Positions 48,411 through 57,102 are shown, counted from the stretch's first letter. The stretch: 64,000 nucleotides of DNA from an uncultured Bacteroidales bacterium (GCA_946185535.1 CAMHJX010000011.1:43624-107623), one strand, 5' to 3'. Made by a program: numbers and translations. The notes: generated by a model not told the origin, from the letters alone.

Positions 48411-48704
48411 ATGTCACAGGCAGCATATACCATCCGTTTGGATTCAGATCTGAAAAACCGTTTTGATACGCTTTGCGAAGGCTTCGGCATGAGTGCCTCC
48501 ACCGCATTCAATATTTTTGTCCGTACCGTAGTTCGAAAGCGAAGGATACCTTTTGAGATTGAAATGTCGGAGGCGGATGTCGCCCATGAGGAAGGTCGTC
48601 GAGCGTTTTTGGAAATTCGTAAGATGGCTGAGCAAGGTGCTTTTCCCGACCTTACTTTGGATGAAATCAACGAAGAAATCCAGTTGGCGAGGGAGGGGAA
48701 ATGA
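48411..48704 (+). CDS. RelB/DinJ-family antitoxin
   Basis: 97 residues from the ATG at 48411. Ribbon-helix-helix N-terminus typical of DinJ/RelB (AYTIRLDSDLKNRFDTLCEG, then GMSASTAFNIFVRTVVRKRRIPFEIE), followed by an acidic toxin-binding tail. Represses its own promoter and neutralises the toxin. The partner here is a PIN-domain protein rather than the usual RelE/YafQ type. Four-base ATGA overlap with the toxin gene. Confidence 0.9.
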   Translation: MSQAAYTIRLDSDLKNRFDTLCEGFGMSASTAFNIFVRTVVRKRRIPFEIEMSEADVAHEEGRRAFLEIRKMAEQGAFPDLTLDEINEEIQLAREGK

Positions 48705-49123
48705 AGATAAAGAAAAGGATTTTTGTGGTTGTTGACACAAATGTGGTTGTTTCAGGAATGATAACCAAGAATATGGATTCGCCAACGGTATCGGTATTGG
48801 AATCTCTGACAGAAAAATCAATTACCCCGTTGTATTGCGAAGAAATTCTAAAAGAATATGGTGATGTTTTGTGTCGTGAGAAATTTCACCTCCCGATGGA
48901 GAGAATCAAAAAGTTCATTGAGATGGTGAAATCGGATGGTGTCGCTTCCCATCGGGTGCCTTCCAAAGAAATCCTACCTGACCCGAAAGATGTTGTTTTC
49001 TACGAAGTGGCTTTGTCGAAAGAAGACTCGTTTTTGGTTACAGGAAACATTCGTCATTTTCCTCAAGTGGACTTTGTGGTCACTCCAGCTGAAATGGTTG
49101 AAATTATCAAACAAAACTCATAA
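48701..49123 (+). CDS. PIN-domain toxin (TIGR00305-type)
   Basis: 140 residues. The PIN fold starts VVVDTNVVVSGM with the first acidic metal ligand, has YCEEILKEYGDVL in the middle with a conserved glutamate, LPDPKDVVFYEVAL with further acidic ligands, and ends SFLVTGNIRHFPQV, the usual TGNxxHF motif. PIN toxins cleave RNA with Mg2+. Cotranscribed with a RelB/DinJ antitoxin, an atypical partnership. Eleven bases later hflX begins, so read-through into hflX is possible. Confidence 0.9.
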   Translation: MKIKKRIFVVVDTNVVVSGMITKNMDSPTVSVLESLTEKSITPLYCEEILKEYGDVLCREKFHLPMERIKKFIEMVKSDGVASHRVPSKEILPDPKDVVFYEVALSKEDSFLVTGNIRHFPQVDFVVTPAEMVEIIKQNS

Positions 49124-49134
49124 TCAATAGGCCA

Positions 49135-50328
49135 ATGGGCGACTTTGTAACCTACGAAAAAATTCCCGAAAGGGCGGTGCTTATCGCAGTTGCCAGCAAA
49201 CAACAAGGCCGTGAGCGCACGGAAGAATACCTCGACGAGCTGGCTTTCCTGTTGGAGACGGCAGGTGGTATCCCGGTGGCACGTTTCGTGCAGCCTTTGG
49301 ATCGACCAAGCAGCGTGACTTATCTTGGCTCGGGCAAGCTCGAGGAGATTCACCAGTACATCAAGGCGGAGAACATTGAGATTGCCGTCATCGACGATGA
49401 GCTCAGTGCTACGCAAGCCCGTAATATGGAGCAGGCATTGGAGTGCCGTGTCCTCGACCGCACGAGCCTCATCTTGGACATCTTCGCCTCCAATGCCCAT
49501 ACAGCGCACGCCAAGGCGCAGGTGGAACTCGCGCAATACCAATATCTTTTGCCTCGCCTGACCCGTATGTGGACTCACTTGGAGCGCCAACGTGGTGGTA
49601 TCGGTATGCGTGGTCCTGGTGAGACCCAAATCGAAACCGACCGCCGTTTGATTCTGGAACGCATCGCCTTGCTGAAAGAGAAGTTGAAGGATATCGACAA
49701 GCAGAAGACCGTGCAGCGCAAGAACCGCGGCAAGTTGGTGCGTGTGGCCCTTGTGGGTTATACCAATGTGGGCAAGTCGACCATCATGAACCTGTTGAGC
49801 AAGTCGGAGGTCTACACGGAGAACAAACTCTTCGCTACGCTTGATACCACGGTGCGTAAGGTAGTTGTGGATAATCTTCCGTTCCTTTTGTCTGACACTG
49901 TAGGATTTATCCGTAAGTTACCGCATCATTTGGTGGAATCGTTTAAGTCGACTTTGGATGAGGTGCGTGAGTCGGACATCCTGTTGCATGTGGTTGACAT
50001 CTCGCATCCCGACTTCGAGGCGCAAATGGAGGTGGTGAACCAAACTTTGGCCGAGCTGGGCTGTGCCGACAAGAAGACCATCGTCGTCTTCAACAAGACC
50101 GATGCCTACACTTGGGAGGAGAAAGACCCTGACGACCTGACGCCGCCCACAAAGCGCAATGTCTCCTACGATGAACTGAAAAAGACTTGGATGGCCAAGA
50201 TGAACGAAAACTGCATCTTCATCTCCGCCAAGAACCGTGATAACTATCAGGAATTCAGAGATTTGCTCTACAAGGAAATCCGTGACATGCACGCCATTCG
50301 GTATCCATACGACAATTTCCTCTATTAA
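49135..50328 (+). CDS. hflX: ribosome-associated GTPase HflX
   Basis: 397 residues. HflX N-terminal domain (about 25-190, with THAKAQVELAQYQYLLPRL and RGGIGMRGPGETQIETDRR), then a G domain: G1 GYTNVGKST near residue 210, G3 DTVGFIRKLP, G4 NKTD near 325, and the switch region between. Splits stalled ribosomes under stress. Lies directly after the PIN toxin gene with an 11-base gap. Confidence 0.95.
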   Translation: MGDFVTYEKIPERAVLIAVASKQQGRERTEEYLDELAFLLETAGGIPVARFVQPLDRPSSVTYLGSGKLEEIHQYIKAENIEIAVIDDELSATQARNMEQALECRVLDRTSLILDIFASNAHTAHAKAQVELAQYQYLLPRLTRMWTHLERQRGGIGMRGPGETQIETDRRLILERIALLKEKLKDIDKQKTVQRKNRGKLVRVALVGYTNVGKSTIMNLLSKSEVYTENKLFATLDTTVRKVVVDNLPFLLSDTVGFIRKLPHHLVESFKSTLDEVRESDILLHVVDISHPDFEAQMEVVNQTLAELGCADKKTIVVFNKTDAYTWEEKDPDDLTPPTKRNVSYDELKKTWMAKMNENCIFISAKNRDNYQEFRDLLYKEIRDMHAIRYPYDNFLY

Positions 50329-50355
50329 ATCACCTCTCCAAACTCTAAGCAATAG

Positions 50356-51123
50356 ATGTACCTCATCGACACCCACACCCATATCTACGACCACCAATAT
50401 AGTCTTGATAGAAACGATGCTATGCAGCGTGCTTTGGAAGTTGGTGTCAAAATGATGCTCCTGCCCAATGTGGATGCCTCAACCATCGCGCCTATGCTTG
50501 ATCTGCACGAGCAATACCCCGACTGTACCCGCGTGATGATGGGCTTGCAACCCGAAGAAGTCAAGGAAGACTATAAAGAAGTGTTGGCTGCGATGGAAAA
50601 AGAGCTGGAACGCGGCATTTATGTTGGAGTGGGGGAGGTCGGCCTCGATTTCTATTGGGACGCGTCTTACGAGAAAGAACAATTAGATGCTTTTGAGACC
50701 CAATTGGACTGGGCAAAACAACTCCATTTGCCACTCTCCATACATTGCCGCAATGCTTTTGACAAGATGGTGAAGCTCCTCGAAAAGAAACAAGATGGAG
50801 GCTTGTGTGGCATTATGCATTGCTTCACGGGAACAGAAGAAGAAGCCAAAGTCTATCTCGATTTGGGCTTCCATCTTGGCCTCGGTGGTGTGACCACATA
50901 TAAAAATTGTGGCGTAAAGGACTACCTGCCCAATCTGCCTTTGGATAGAATCGTTTTGGAAACCGATGCGCCTTATTTGGCACCCGTCCCCTGTCGCGGC
51001 AAGCGCAATGAACCTTCATTTCTTGTTCACACAGCAAAACGCATTGCAGAAATTCTTCAGATGCCTTTGGAAGAATTTGCTGCCGCGACTACGACTAATA
51101 CGGAAACTTTGTTTCAGCTTTGA
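50356..51123 (+). CDS. tatD: TatD-family metal-dependent hydrolase
   Basis: 255 residues. TIM-barrel metal ligands are visible: DTHTHIYD at the start, GEVGLDFYWD near 93, IHCRNAF near 130, HCFTGTEEEAK near 157, and LETDAPYLAPVP near 205. TatD enzymes are 3'-5' DNases involved in DNA repair or nucleic-acid turnover. Starts 27 bases after hflX, likely the same transcript. Its stop codon coincides with the first bases of MITE copy 2. Confidence 0.93.
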   Translation: MYLIDTHTHIYDHQYSLDRNDAMQRALEVGVKMMLLPNVDASTIAPMLDLHEQYPDCTRVMMGLQPEEVKEDYKEVLAAMEKELERGIYVGVGEVGLDFYWDASYEKEQLDAFETQLDWAKQLHLPLSIHCRNAFDKMVKLLEKKQDGGLCGIMHCFTGTEEEAKVYLDLGFHLGLGGVTTYKNCGVKDYLPNLPLDRIVLETDAPYLAPVPCRGKRNEPSFLVHTAKRIAEILQMPLEEFAAATTTNTETLFQL

Positions 51124-51250
51124 GATTCCCTATGGGAACGGAGAACTAACTTTTTGTTTTCCAGCGGCGGATAGTGGAGTTTACAATCCGTATACTCTAC
51201 CTGCTGCCGCTTGTAAATCATGTCTATCATTCTATTCCCGAAGGGAATCC
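51123..51250. repeat. MITE-like element, copy 2
   Basis: 128 bases with the same design as 25781-25906: AGATTCCCTATGGGAACGG and TATTCCCGAAGGGAATCC termini, a TTTTCCAGCGGCGG word after the left end and CTGCTGCCGCTTGTAAA on the right. It begins in the tatD stop codon. Confidence 0.75.
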
Positions 51251-51282
51251 AAAAAAAGGTCGCCGACTTGCGCCGGCGACCT
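51251..51282 (-). terminator. intrinsic terminator of the ribonucleotide reductase gene
   Basis: AGGTCGCCG (51257-51265) and CGGCGACCT (51274-51282) form a perfect nine-base stem with an eight-base loop; on the minus strand it is followed by seven T residues. Confidence 0.9.
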
Positions 51283-51322
51283 GCCATTATGAAGATAAAA
51301 AAACAACTGTTTTCGTCTTAGT

Positions 51323-54079
51323 TTACCCACACTTGGAATAACCGCAGTTACGGCAGTGCTTGCAGCCGTCTTCGAAGACGAGCTTTTCACCACAAGTGGG
51401 GCATTTTTCTTTTTCGTCAACCATACCATCGGGCACATATTTCTTCAAAGCGCGGGCGATGCCATTCTTCCAAGTGTTGATGCTTTCTTCCTCCACATTC
51501 AAATTCTGTACCAATTCAATCACATATTGGATGGGCATGCCGTGACGCAAGATGCCAGAGATGAGCTTGGCGTAGTTCCAGTATTCCTTGTTGAATGAGC
51601 GTGACAAACCTTGCATCATCACTTCGTAGCCGTCCTTGTCAGTATAGCGGAAGTCATAACGCGAAGTCTCTCCCTTGATTTTCTCCTTGATGATGATGCC
51701 CTTCTCGATGTAAGGCGGTAGGAAGAAGTCTTCGGCCTTACCCAAGAAGATTTCGTATGGCTTTCCATGGAGTTTGCCGACGAAGGCAATCCATTTTTCG
51801 TAGTTGTTCTGGAAGCGCACCACATCGCATTCCAACTCTTTCGGGCGCGGTGGGGCCGAGTTCTCATGGATGTCATCGGGTCGGGTGACATTATTGGCCT
51901 CTTTCTTCTCCTCTTTCTTTTCATCCTTGGAAACCAGCACACCATCGCGCGAGCCATCACGGTAAATGGTCATACCTTTGCAGCCGCTCTCCCAAGCGGT
52001 CATATAGATCTGGCTGACAAGTTCTTCCGTGGTCTCCTTTGGAACATTGACTGTCACGCTAATGCTGTGGTCGACCCATTTCTGCATCGAGCCTTGCATC
52101 TTCACCTTGTTCACCCAGTCAATGTCGTTGGCCGTGGCTTTGTAGTAGGGCGATTTTGCGATGATGGCATTGAGTTTTTCATCGTCGTATTTCAACACTT
52201 CTTCGACATTGTAGCCATTCACCTCAAGCCAAGTGATGAACTTGTGGTGGAACACATTGTATTCCTCGAACGAGTTACCCGTCACATCGGTGAAGGTGAC
52301 ATTCACATCCTTGTCGTTGGGGTTCACTTTACGGCGGCGTTTGTAGGCCACCATGAAAACGGGTTCAATGCCTGAGGTGGTTTGGGTGCAGATGCTGACG
52401 GTGCCCGTAGGGGCGATGGTCAGCATGGCGATGTTGCGGCGACCCACGCGGCACATCTTTTGGTAGAGGTCTTCATCCAAAGCGCGCAGACGCTTGATGA
52501 AGGGGTTGTTCTCCTCGCGTTTGGCATCGAACATCGGGAACTTGCCGCGTTCTTCAGCCAAGTTGACCGAAGATTTGTAGGCGTTGTAGGCCAAAAGCTT
52601 TTGTATCTCTGTCGAGAAAGCGATCGCTTCATCAGAAGCATAGCGCTTGCCCAGGGCAGCAAGCATGTCGCCTTCGGCAGTGATGCCGATACCCGTGCGA
52701 CGACCTTGCAGGCACTTGGCCTTGATGTTTTTCCAGAGGTTGGCTTCGGTGCGTTTCACCTCGTCGTCTTCGGGGTCGGCAGCGATTTTGGCCAGGATGC
52801 CGTCCACCTTCTCGATTTCAAGGTCGACAATGTCATCCATCATGCGCTGGGCGATGGCCACATGCTTTGAGAAAAGCTGGTGGTTGAATCTTGCCTCGGG
52901 CGTGAACGGGTGGTCGACATAACTATAAAGGTTGATGGCCAAAAGGCGGCAGCTGTCATAAGCACAAAGCGGAATCTCGCCACATGGATTGGTACTCAAG
53001 GTCTTGAAACCAAGGTCGGCATAGCAGTCGGGGATGGACTCGCGGATGATAGTGTCCCAGAACATCACGCCGGGCTCGGCCGACTGCCAAGCATTGTGGA
53101 TGATTTTGTTCCACAAGGCGCGTGCGTCAATTTCCTTGGTGTATTTCGGGTTGGGTGAATCGATAGGATATTGCTGAACGAACGGCTTGCCTTCCTTGAC
53201 ACATTGCATGAACTCATCAGTGAGACGCACCGAGATGTTGGCGTTGGTGATTCGGCCTTGAGTCATTTTTGCATCGATGAAGGCTTCTGAATCGGGGTGC
53301 TTGATGCTGATGGTCATCATCAGGGCACCACGACGGCCGTCTTGGGCGACTTCCTTTGTGGAATTGGAAAAGCGCTCCATGAAAGGCACCACACCAGTGG
53401 AGGTGAGGGCGCAATTCTTCACGGGGCTGCCGGAAGGACGGAGGTGCGATAGGTCGTGACCCACGCCACCACGGCGTTTCATCAGCTGCACCTGCTCTTG
53501 GTCGGTCTTCATGATGCCGCCATACGAGTCAGAGTCACCGTTGTTGCCTATGACAAAGCAGTTCGACAGCGATGAGATTTGGAAGTCGTTGCCGATGCCC
53601 GTCATGGGGCTGCCTTGGGGCACGATGTAGCGGAAGTCTTTCAGCACCTCATAAATTTCCTCTTCCTTCATCGGGTTGGGGTAGCGGCGCTCGATGCGGG
53701 CAATCTCGCGTGCGATGCGGTGATGCATGTCATCAGGAGTGAGCTCGTAGATGTTGCCGTCGCTATCCTTGAGCGCGTATTTGTTTGCCCAAACATCACC
53801 AGCCAATGCGTCACCATGGAAGTACTCCTTGGCGGCAGCCTTCACTTCCTCAATGGGATAGGCATGATATTCGACCTTTGCGGCTTCGTCATTTTTCGGC
53901 TCTTTTTCAACCACTTGAACTTCATCCTGACTTTCGATCTGCTCGGCCGCGAAAGTGGTGTTTTTCCGCGACTCTATGATCTTATCGTAGGGGTGAACTT
54001 CAACTTGGGGCTCTTGAGCTTCATTTAAGCCACTAAACAGGTCTCCATCCAATTCCAATTGCGTATGGTTTGATCGCAT
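51323..54079 (-). CDS. nrdJ: adenosylcobalamin-dependent ribonucleoside-diphosphate reductase (class II)
   Basis: 918 residues. About 100 residues of low-complexity acidic N-terminus, then the class II RNR barrel: SSLSNCFVIGN with the first redox cysteine, NPCGEIPLCAYDSCRLLAIN with the thiyl-radical cysteine, and APTGTVSICTQTTSGIEP. The C-terminus is a zinc-ribbon-like segment with CPTCGEKLVFEDGCKHCRNC, seen in B12-dependent NrdJ. It reduces ribonucleotides to deoxyribonucleotides using adenosylcobalamin, so it works with or without oxygen. No cobalamin riboswitch is visible upstream. Terminator follows directly. Confidence 0.95.
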   Translation of the reverse strand: MRSNHTQLELDGDLFSGLNEAQEPQVEVHPYDKIIESRKNTTFAAEQIESQDEVQVVEKEPKNDEAAKVEYHAYPIEEVKAAAKEYFHGDALAGDVWANKYALKDSDGNIYELTPDDMHHRIAREIARIERRYPNPMKEEEIYEVLKDFRYIVPQGSPMTGIGNDFQISSLSNCFVIGNNGDSDSYGGIMKTDQEQVQLMKRRGGVGHDLSHLRPSGSPVKNCALTSTGVVPFMERFSNSTKEVAQDGRRGALMMTISIKHPDSEAFIDAKMTQGRITNANISVRLTDEFMQCVKEGKPFVQQYPIDSPNPKYTKEIDARALWNKIIHNAWQSAEPGVMFWDTIIRESIPDCYADLGFKTLSTNPCGEIPLCAYDSCRLLAINLYSYVDHPFTPEARFNHQLFSKHVAIAQRMMDDIVDLEIEKVDGILAKIAADPEDDEVKRTEANLWKNIKAKCLQGRRTGIGITAEGDMLAALGKRYASDEAIAFSTEIQKLLAYNAYKSSVNLAEERGKFPMFDAKREENNPFIKRLRALDEDLYQKMCRVGRRNIAMLTIAPTGTVSICTQTTSGIEPVFMVAYKRRRKVNPNDKDVNVTFTDVTGNSFEEYNVFHHKFITWLEVNGYNVEEVLKYDDEKLNAIIAKSPYYKATANDIDWVNKVKMQGSMQKWVDHSISVTVNVPKETTEELVSQIYMTAWESGCKGMTIYRDGSRDGVLVSKDEKKEEKKEANNVTRPDDIHENSAPPRPKELECDVVRFQNNYEKWIAFVGKLHGKPYEIFLGKAEDFFLPPYIEKGIIIKEKIKGETSRYDFRYTDKDGYEVMMQGLSRSFNKEYWNYAKLISGILRHGMPIQYVIELVQNLNVEEESINTWKNGIARALKKYVPDGMVDEKEKCPTCGEKLVFEDGCKHCRNCGYSKCG

Positions 54080-54201
54080 CTTTTTGGTTTTTAAACTCTT
54101 ATGGGCAAAACAATTGCGCTTTTTCTTACGCTCGTTCAGTTTGCGAAATTAAGAAAGAAGCGGATATGTCGCTCTAAAAAATCGACTTTTTAAAGCGTAT
54201 T

Positions 54202-54224
54202 TTATCAACAATGGGTGTTGATAA
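54202..54224. promoter_or_regulatory. inverted pair TTATCAACA / TGTTGATAA upstream of nrdJ
   Basis: Two nine-base words in inverted orientation (54202-54210 and 54216-54224) separated by five bases, about 125 bases upstream of nrdJ. Each differs from the DnaA box TTATCCACA at one position. It could be a regulator site or a stem. Confidence 0.45.
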
Positions 54225-54278
54225 GTTTTTTGATTTTGATAGTCAAAAGGATATAAAAAAGTGAAATAATTTGGCACG

Positions 54279-54310
54279 CTGTAGAGACGCGCCATGGCGC
54301 GTCTCTACAG
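54279..54310. repeat. 32-bp perfect palindrome of the GTAGAGACGCG family
   Basis: CTGTAGAGACGCGCCA (54279-54294) is followed by its exact reverse complement to 54310, eight bases after the ROK stop. It may stop ROK transcription and belongs to the same word family as the palindromes inside the four T9SS sorting domains. Confidence 0.9.
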
Positions 54311-54317
54311 TAGGTTG

Positions 54318-55415
54318 TCATTTTTTCAGCTGTTCCATGGCAAAGGCATACGCGCCAATGGCCACTGCTGATGATGTGCCGAGTTTGGTGACGCCCACGC
54401 CGACGCATTTGGTGGGGTCGTACCAAACTTCTTGGTTGCTGAACGGCACCTTGATCATCTTGCCCGACTTTTCGGTGAAGCGAATCATGTCCTGCGCATC
54501 CATTAGGTTGTAAGCTTCGGTTTCCATTCGGCTGAATGAGTGACCGTCCTTGAGGCCGGTAAAGGGCTCGTTCATCTTTTTGATTAGCATGGGCATGAAG
54601 ACAGGCCAAGCTCCTGACAAACCACCGCCGATGACGATGATGCCATCGATGAGCGAAATGGCGTTGGCCAACACATCAGCCAAGGCTGTGGCCATTTCAT
54701 TCCACGACTTCAAGGCTGCTTCCTTGTCGCCAGGCAGCTGTCCCATGGCTATCTTGTAGATGTCGTAGGGATGTGGCGTTTTGTCGAACTCGATGCCAGC
54801 CTCGCGGCCATACACGCGGCGCACGGCCCGGATGCTGATGCTGTCTTCGGCACTGGTGGTGGGGTAGAGCGGGTTGCGGTGACGGTTGATTTCACCGCCT
54901 GCCGAGTTGTCGCCGTTGAGCAACACCTTATTAATAACTATGCCGCCGCCAAAACCTGTGCCGATGGTGACACCTAACAGGTTCTTATAGCGTTTTGGGT
55001 TGCGTTGCTGCTCAAGCAGTTTGTTCACTTCGGGCAGCAAGCCGTTTAGGGTTTCGCCGTAGGCAAATAGGTCGCCGTCGTTGTTGATGTAGACGGGCAC
55101 TTGGAATTCGTTCTCAAGCATGGCTTTCAGCGGTACTCCGCCATGGAAAGTGGGCAGGTTCTCCAAGTCGCCGATGATGCCGTTGGGATAATCGGCTGGA
55201 CCAGGGAAGCAGAAGCTGATGGCTGCTGCCTTGGCACCACAGCGAGTCTCACACTCATGGAAGCCCGTGATGAGTTTTTGAAGCACTTCTTCCAGCGTGG
55301 GAGCTGCCGAAGGAATGGTGAAAGGTTCGATGATTTCGCGCCAGTCTTGCACGGCCGAGAACTTGAAGCCCGTGCCGCCAGCGTCAAGGATGAAGATGAT
55401 AGGATTGTTATTCAT
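54318..55415 (-). CDS. ROK-family sugar kinase-like protein
   Basis: 365 residues. ASKHA fold motifs: DAGGTGFKFSAV near residue 11 (phosphate 1), NNDGDLFAYGE near 110 holding the catalytic aspartate region, GVTIGTGFGGGIVINK near 150 (phosphate 2), GGGLSGAW near 265 (adenosine). The usual ROK zinc motif with its HCxxGCxGC cysteines is absent after GGEINRHRNPLYP, so it is a divergent member. It likely phosphorylates a hexose or acts on an N-acetyl sugar; substrate unknown. The start overlaps the end of the exosortase-like gene by eight bases, implying a shared transcript. Confidence 0.82.
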   Translation of the reverse strand: MNNNPIIFILDAGGTGFKFSAVQDWREIIEPFTIPSAAPTLEEVLQKLITGFHECETRCGAKAAAISFCFPGPADYPNGIIGDLENLPTFHGGVPLKAMLENEFQVPVYINNDGDLFAYGETLNGLLPEVNKLLEQQRNPKRYKNLLGVTIGTGFGGGIVINKVLLNGDNSAGGEINRHRNPLYPTTSAEDSISIRAVRRVYGREAGIEFDKTPHPYDIYKIAMGQLPGDKEAALKSWNEMATALADVLANAISLIDGIIVIGGGLSGAWPVFMPMLIKKMNEPFTGLKDGHSFSRMETEAYNLMDAQDMIRFTEKSGKMIKVPFSNQEVWYDPTKCVGVGVTKLGTSSAVAIGAYAFAMEQLKK

Positions 55416-56037
55416 GTTGTTTGGCTTTTAATGACGGATTGTAGAATTTTTCCACCCAGAGCATCCACATGAGGAAGATGATGAGATAGAAGAACAACTT
55501 AAAGATATAGTCGTGGGCAAGGTGGAAGGTGTTGATATCGTTGCCGAAAAGGTGGATGTGGATGTCGGGCCATGCAATCTGCATGAGCAGGATGCCACAG
55601 ATGCGCACCACATTGGTCCATTCGATGATGACCAAACCAGCAGGGATGTACCACAGCTTGTGTTTCCACGGGCCGGGGAATAGAATCATGAGGAAGAGCC
55701 AGTGCATCCATTGCTTCAAGCTGGCACATTCGGGGGCGATGACGACTCGTGCCAGACCTCCCTTGGAATCGATGGCGGTTATGAGTCGCGAGCCACTGAA
55801 GGTGGTGATGTCAATACGGAATATATGGTCAAGCACCCAGCAAGATTGGCTGTAGACCAAGTCGACAGACCAAAGCATCAGGTTGTAAACCAGTTTTCCG
55901 ACAGGCCAATAATCTAAAGCCTGCCAACCTAAATAAAGATAGTGGAAGCTGATTATCAATATGATAAACAGTCCCACATTGACCGTGCTACGGTTTTTCG
56001 GGTTCTTGCAATAGGCTTTAATGCTATCGAGACTCAT
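55408..56037 (-). CDS. exosortase/archaeosortase-family membrane protein
   Basis: 209 residues from the ATG at 56037 (30 upstream in-frame codons include the divergent promoter and are rejected). About six membrane helices. The family's catalytic triad is visible: Cys in VVIAPECASLKQW (about residue 112), Arg in NVVRICGILL (about 155), and His in FHLAHDYIFK (about 183). Exosortases act as transpeptidases on PEP-CTERM-like C-terminal anchors. No such substrate or exopolysaccharide cluster is in the window. Overlaps the ROK gene by eight bases; transcribed divergently from the MscS gene. Confidence 0.85.
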   Translation of the reverse strand: MSLDSIKAYCKNPKNRSTVNVGLFIILIISFHYLYLGWQALDYWPVGKLVYNLMLWSVDLVYSQSCWVLDHIFRIDITTFSGSRLITAIDSKGGLARVVIAPECASLKQWMHWLFLMILFPGPWKHKLWYIPAGLVIIEWTNVVRICGILLMQIAWPDIHIHLFGNDINTFHLAHDYIFKLFFYLIIFLMWMLWVEKFYNPSLKAKQHE

Positions 56038-56053
56038 GGAAAGAATTTTGGGG

Positions 56054-56061
56054 CGAAAATA
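56054..56061 (-). promoter_or_regulatory. -7 promoter-like element of the exosortase/ROK operon
   Basis: TATTTTCG on the minus strand, 16 bases upstream of the ATG at 56037; one mismatch to TAnnTTTG. Confidence 0.4.
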
Positions 56062-56081
56062 CAAAATATATGAATTATCCG

Positions 56082-56089
56082 TACCTTTG
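56082..56089 (+). promoter_or_regulatory. -7 promoter element of the MscS gene
   Basis: TACCTTTG, 21 bases upstream of the ATG at 56111. Confidence 0.65.
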
Positions 56090-56110
56090 CATCCCAAAAA
56101 TAACGGAAAT

Positions 56111-57019
56111 ATGGAAAATGACAGCATAGTTACTCAGGTTTCAGAGACGATACAAGACACTTCCACGCTTGCCTCAGTGACCGAAGGCATCCAAAAACTG
56201 ACCTCAACCCCTGTCTCGGAATGGCTTCCCGATTTGGTAAAGACTTATGTTGTCCCTTTAGGGCTAAAGATCATCGCCGCCATTGTGGTGCTTCTTTTAG
56301 GCCGTTGGGTCATCAAACTGATTAAGAAATGGATGGCCAATGGGCTGATGAGCCGTCATGGCGATGCCACCTTGCATAGTTTTTTGTCGAACTTGGTCTC
56401 CGTGGTGTTGAATTTCTTCCTCATCATGGCCATTGTCGGCATTTTGGGCATTAATACCTCGTCATTGGTAGCCTTGCTAGCCTCTGCTGGATTGGCAGTG
56501 GGCATGTCGTTAGGTGGCACATTGCAGAATTTTGCCGGTGGCGTGCTGATCATTATGTTCCGGCCATTTAAGGTGGGCGACTTTATTTCAGCGCAAGGCA
56601 TGGAAGGATTAGTGAACGAAATACAAATCTTCAATACGCATTTGTTGACGACCGACAACAAAGAAGTGATTTTGCCCAATGGACCACTCGCCACTGGAGT
56701 AATGACCGTTTACTCGAAACAAGAAACCCGCCGTGTCGACTGGGTGTTCTCCATTGCATACGGTGATGATTACGACAAGGCAAAGGCCGTGTTGCGACAA
56801 CTGTTGGATGAGGATCAGCGAGTGCTGAAGTCGCCAGAAACATTTATAGAATTAGGTAAACTCAACAGCAGTTCTGTCGACATCACAGTGCGCGCCTGGG
56901 TCAAATTAGCAGACTATTGGCCTGTGTTTTTCAGTATGAACGAAAAGGTTTACAAGACTTTTGCCAAGGAAGGCCTGAATATTCCGTTCCCACAGATGGA
57001 TGTTCATATGAAGAGTTGA
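56111..57019 (+). CDS. mscS: small-conductance mechanosensitive channel (MscS family)
   Basis: 302 residues from the ATG at 56111; upstream in-frame codons overlap the promoter. Three membrane helices (about 55-80, 98-120, 125-150); the pore-lining third helix reads LAVGMSLGGTLQNFAGGV, then the MscS hallmark FRPFKVGDFI and a cytoplasmic beta domain with TTDNKEVILPNGPL. It releases osmolytes on hypo-osmotic shock. Slightly longer N-terminus than E. coli MscS. Stand-alone gene before rpmB. Confidence 0.93.
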   Translation: MENDSIVTQVSETIQDTSTLASVTEGIQKLTSTPVSEWLPDLVKTYVVPLGLKIIAAIVVLLLGRWVIKLIKKWMANGLMSRHGDATLHSFLSNLVSVVLNFFLIMAIVGILGINTSSLVALLASAGLAVGMSLGGTLQNFAGGVLIIMFRPFKVGDFISAQGMEGLVNEIQIFNTHLLTTDNKEVILPNGPLATGVMTVYSKQETRRVDWVFSIAYGDDYDKAKAVLRQLLDEDQRVLKSPETFIELGKLNSSSVDITVRAWVKLADYWPVFFSMNEKVYKTFAKEGLNIPFPQMDVHMKS

Positions 57020-57073
57020 ACATGGAAAATCGAAGCGATTGCACTTTTTTTGACACAATTTTTTCAGAAACGC

Positions 57074-57102
57074 TTTGGGTAAAGAAAAAAATTGTATTTT
57101 TG
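57074..57102 (+). promoter_or_regulatory. promoter of rpmB
   Basis: TTTG at 57074-57077 and TATTTTTG at 57095-57102, a good -33/-7 pair, 48 bases ahead of the rpmB ATG. Confidence 0.65.

Noticed and set aside
54080-54317. Cobalamin riboswitch upstream of the B12-dependent reductase
   Set aside because: I looked for the B12 box (GCCACTG-like) and the paired architecture on the minus strand and did not find them; the gap is mostly A/T-rich plus a palindrome.
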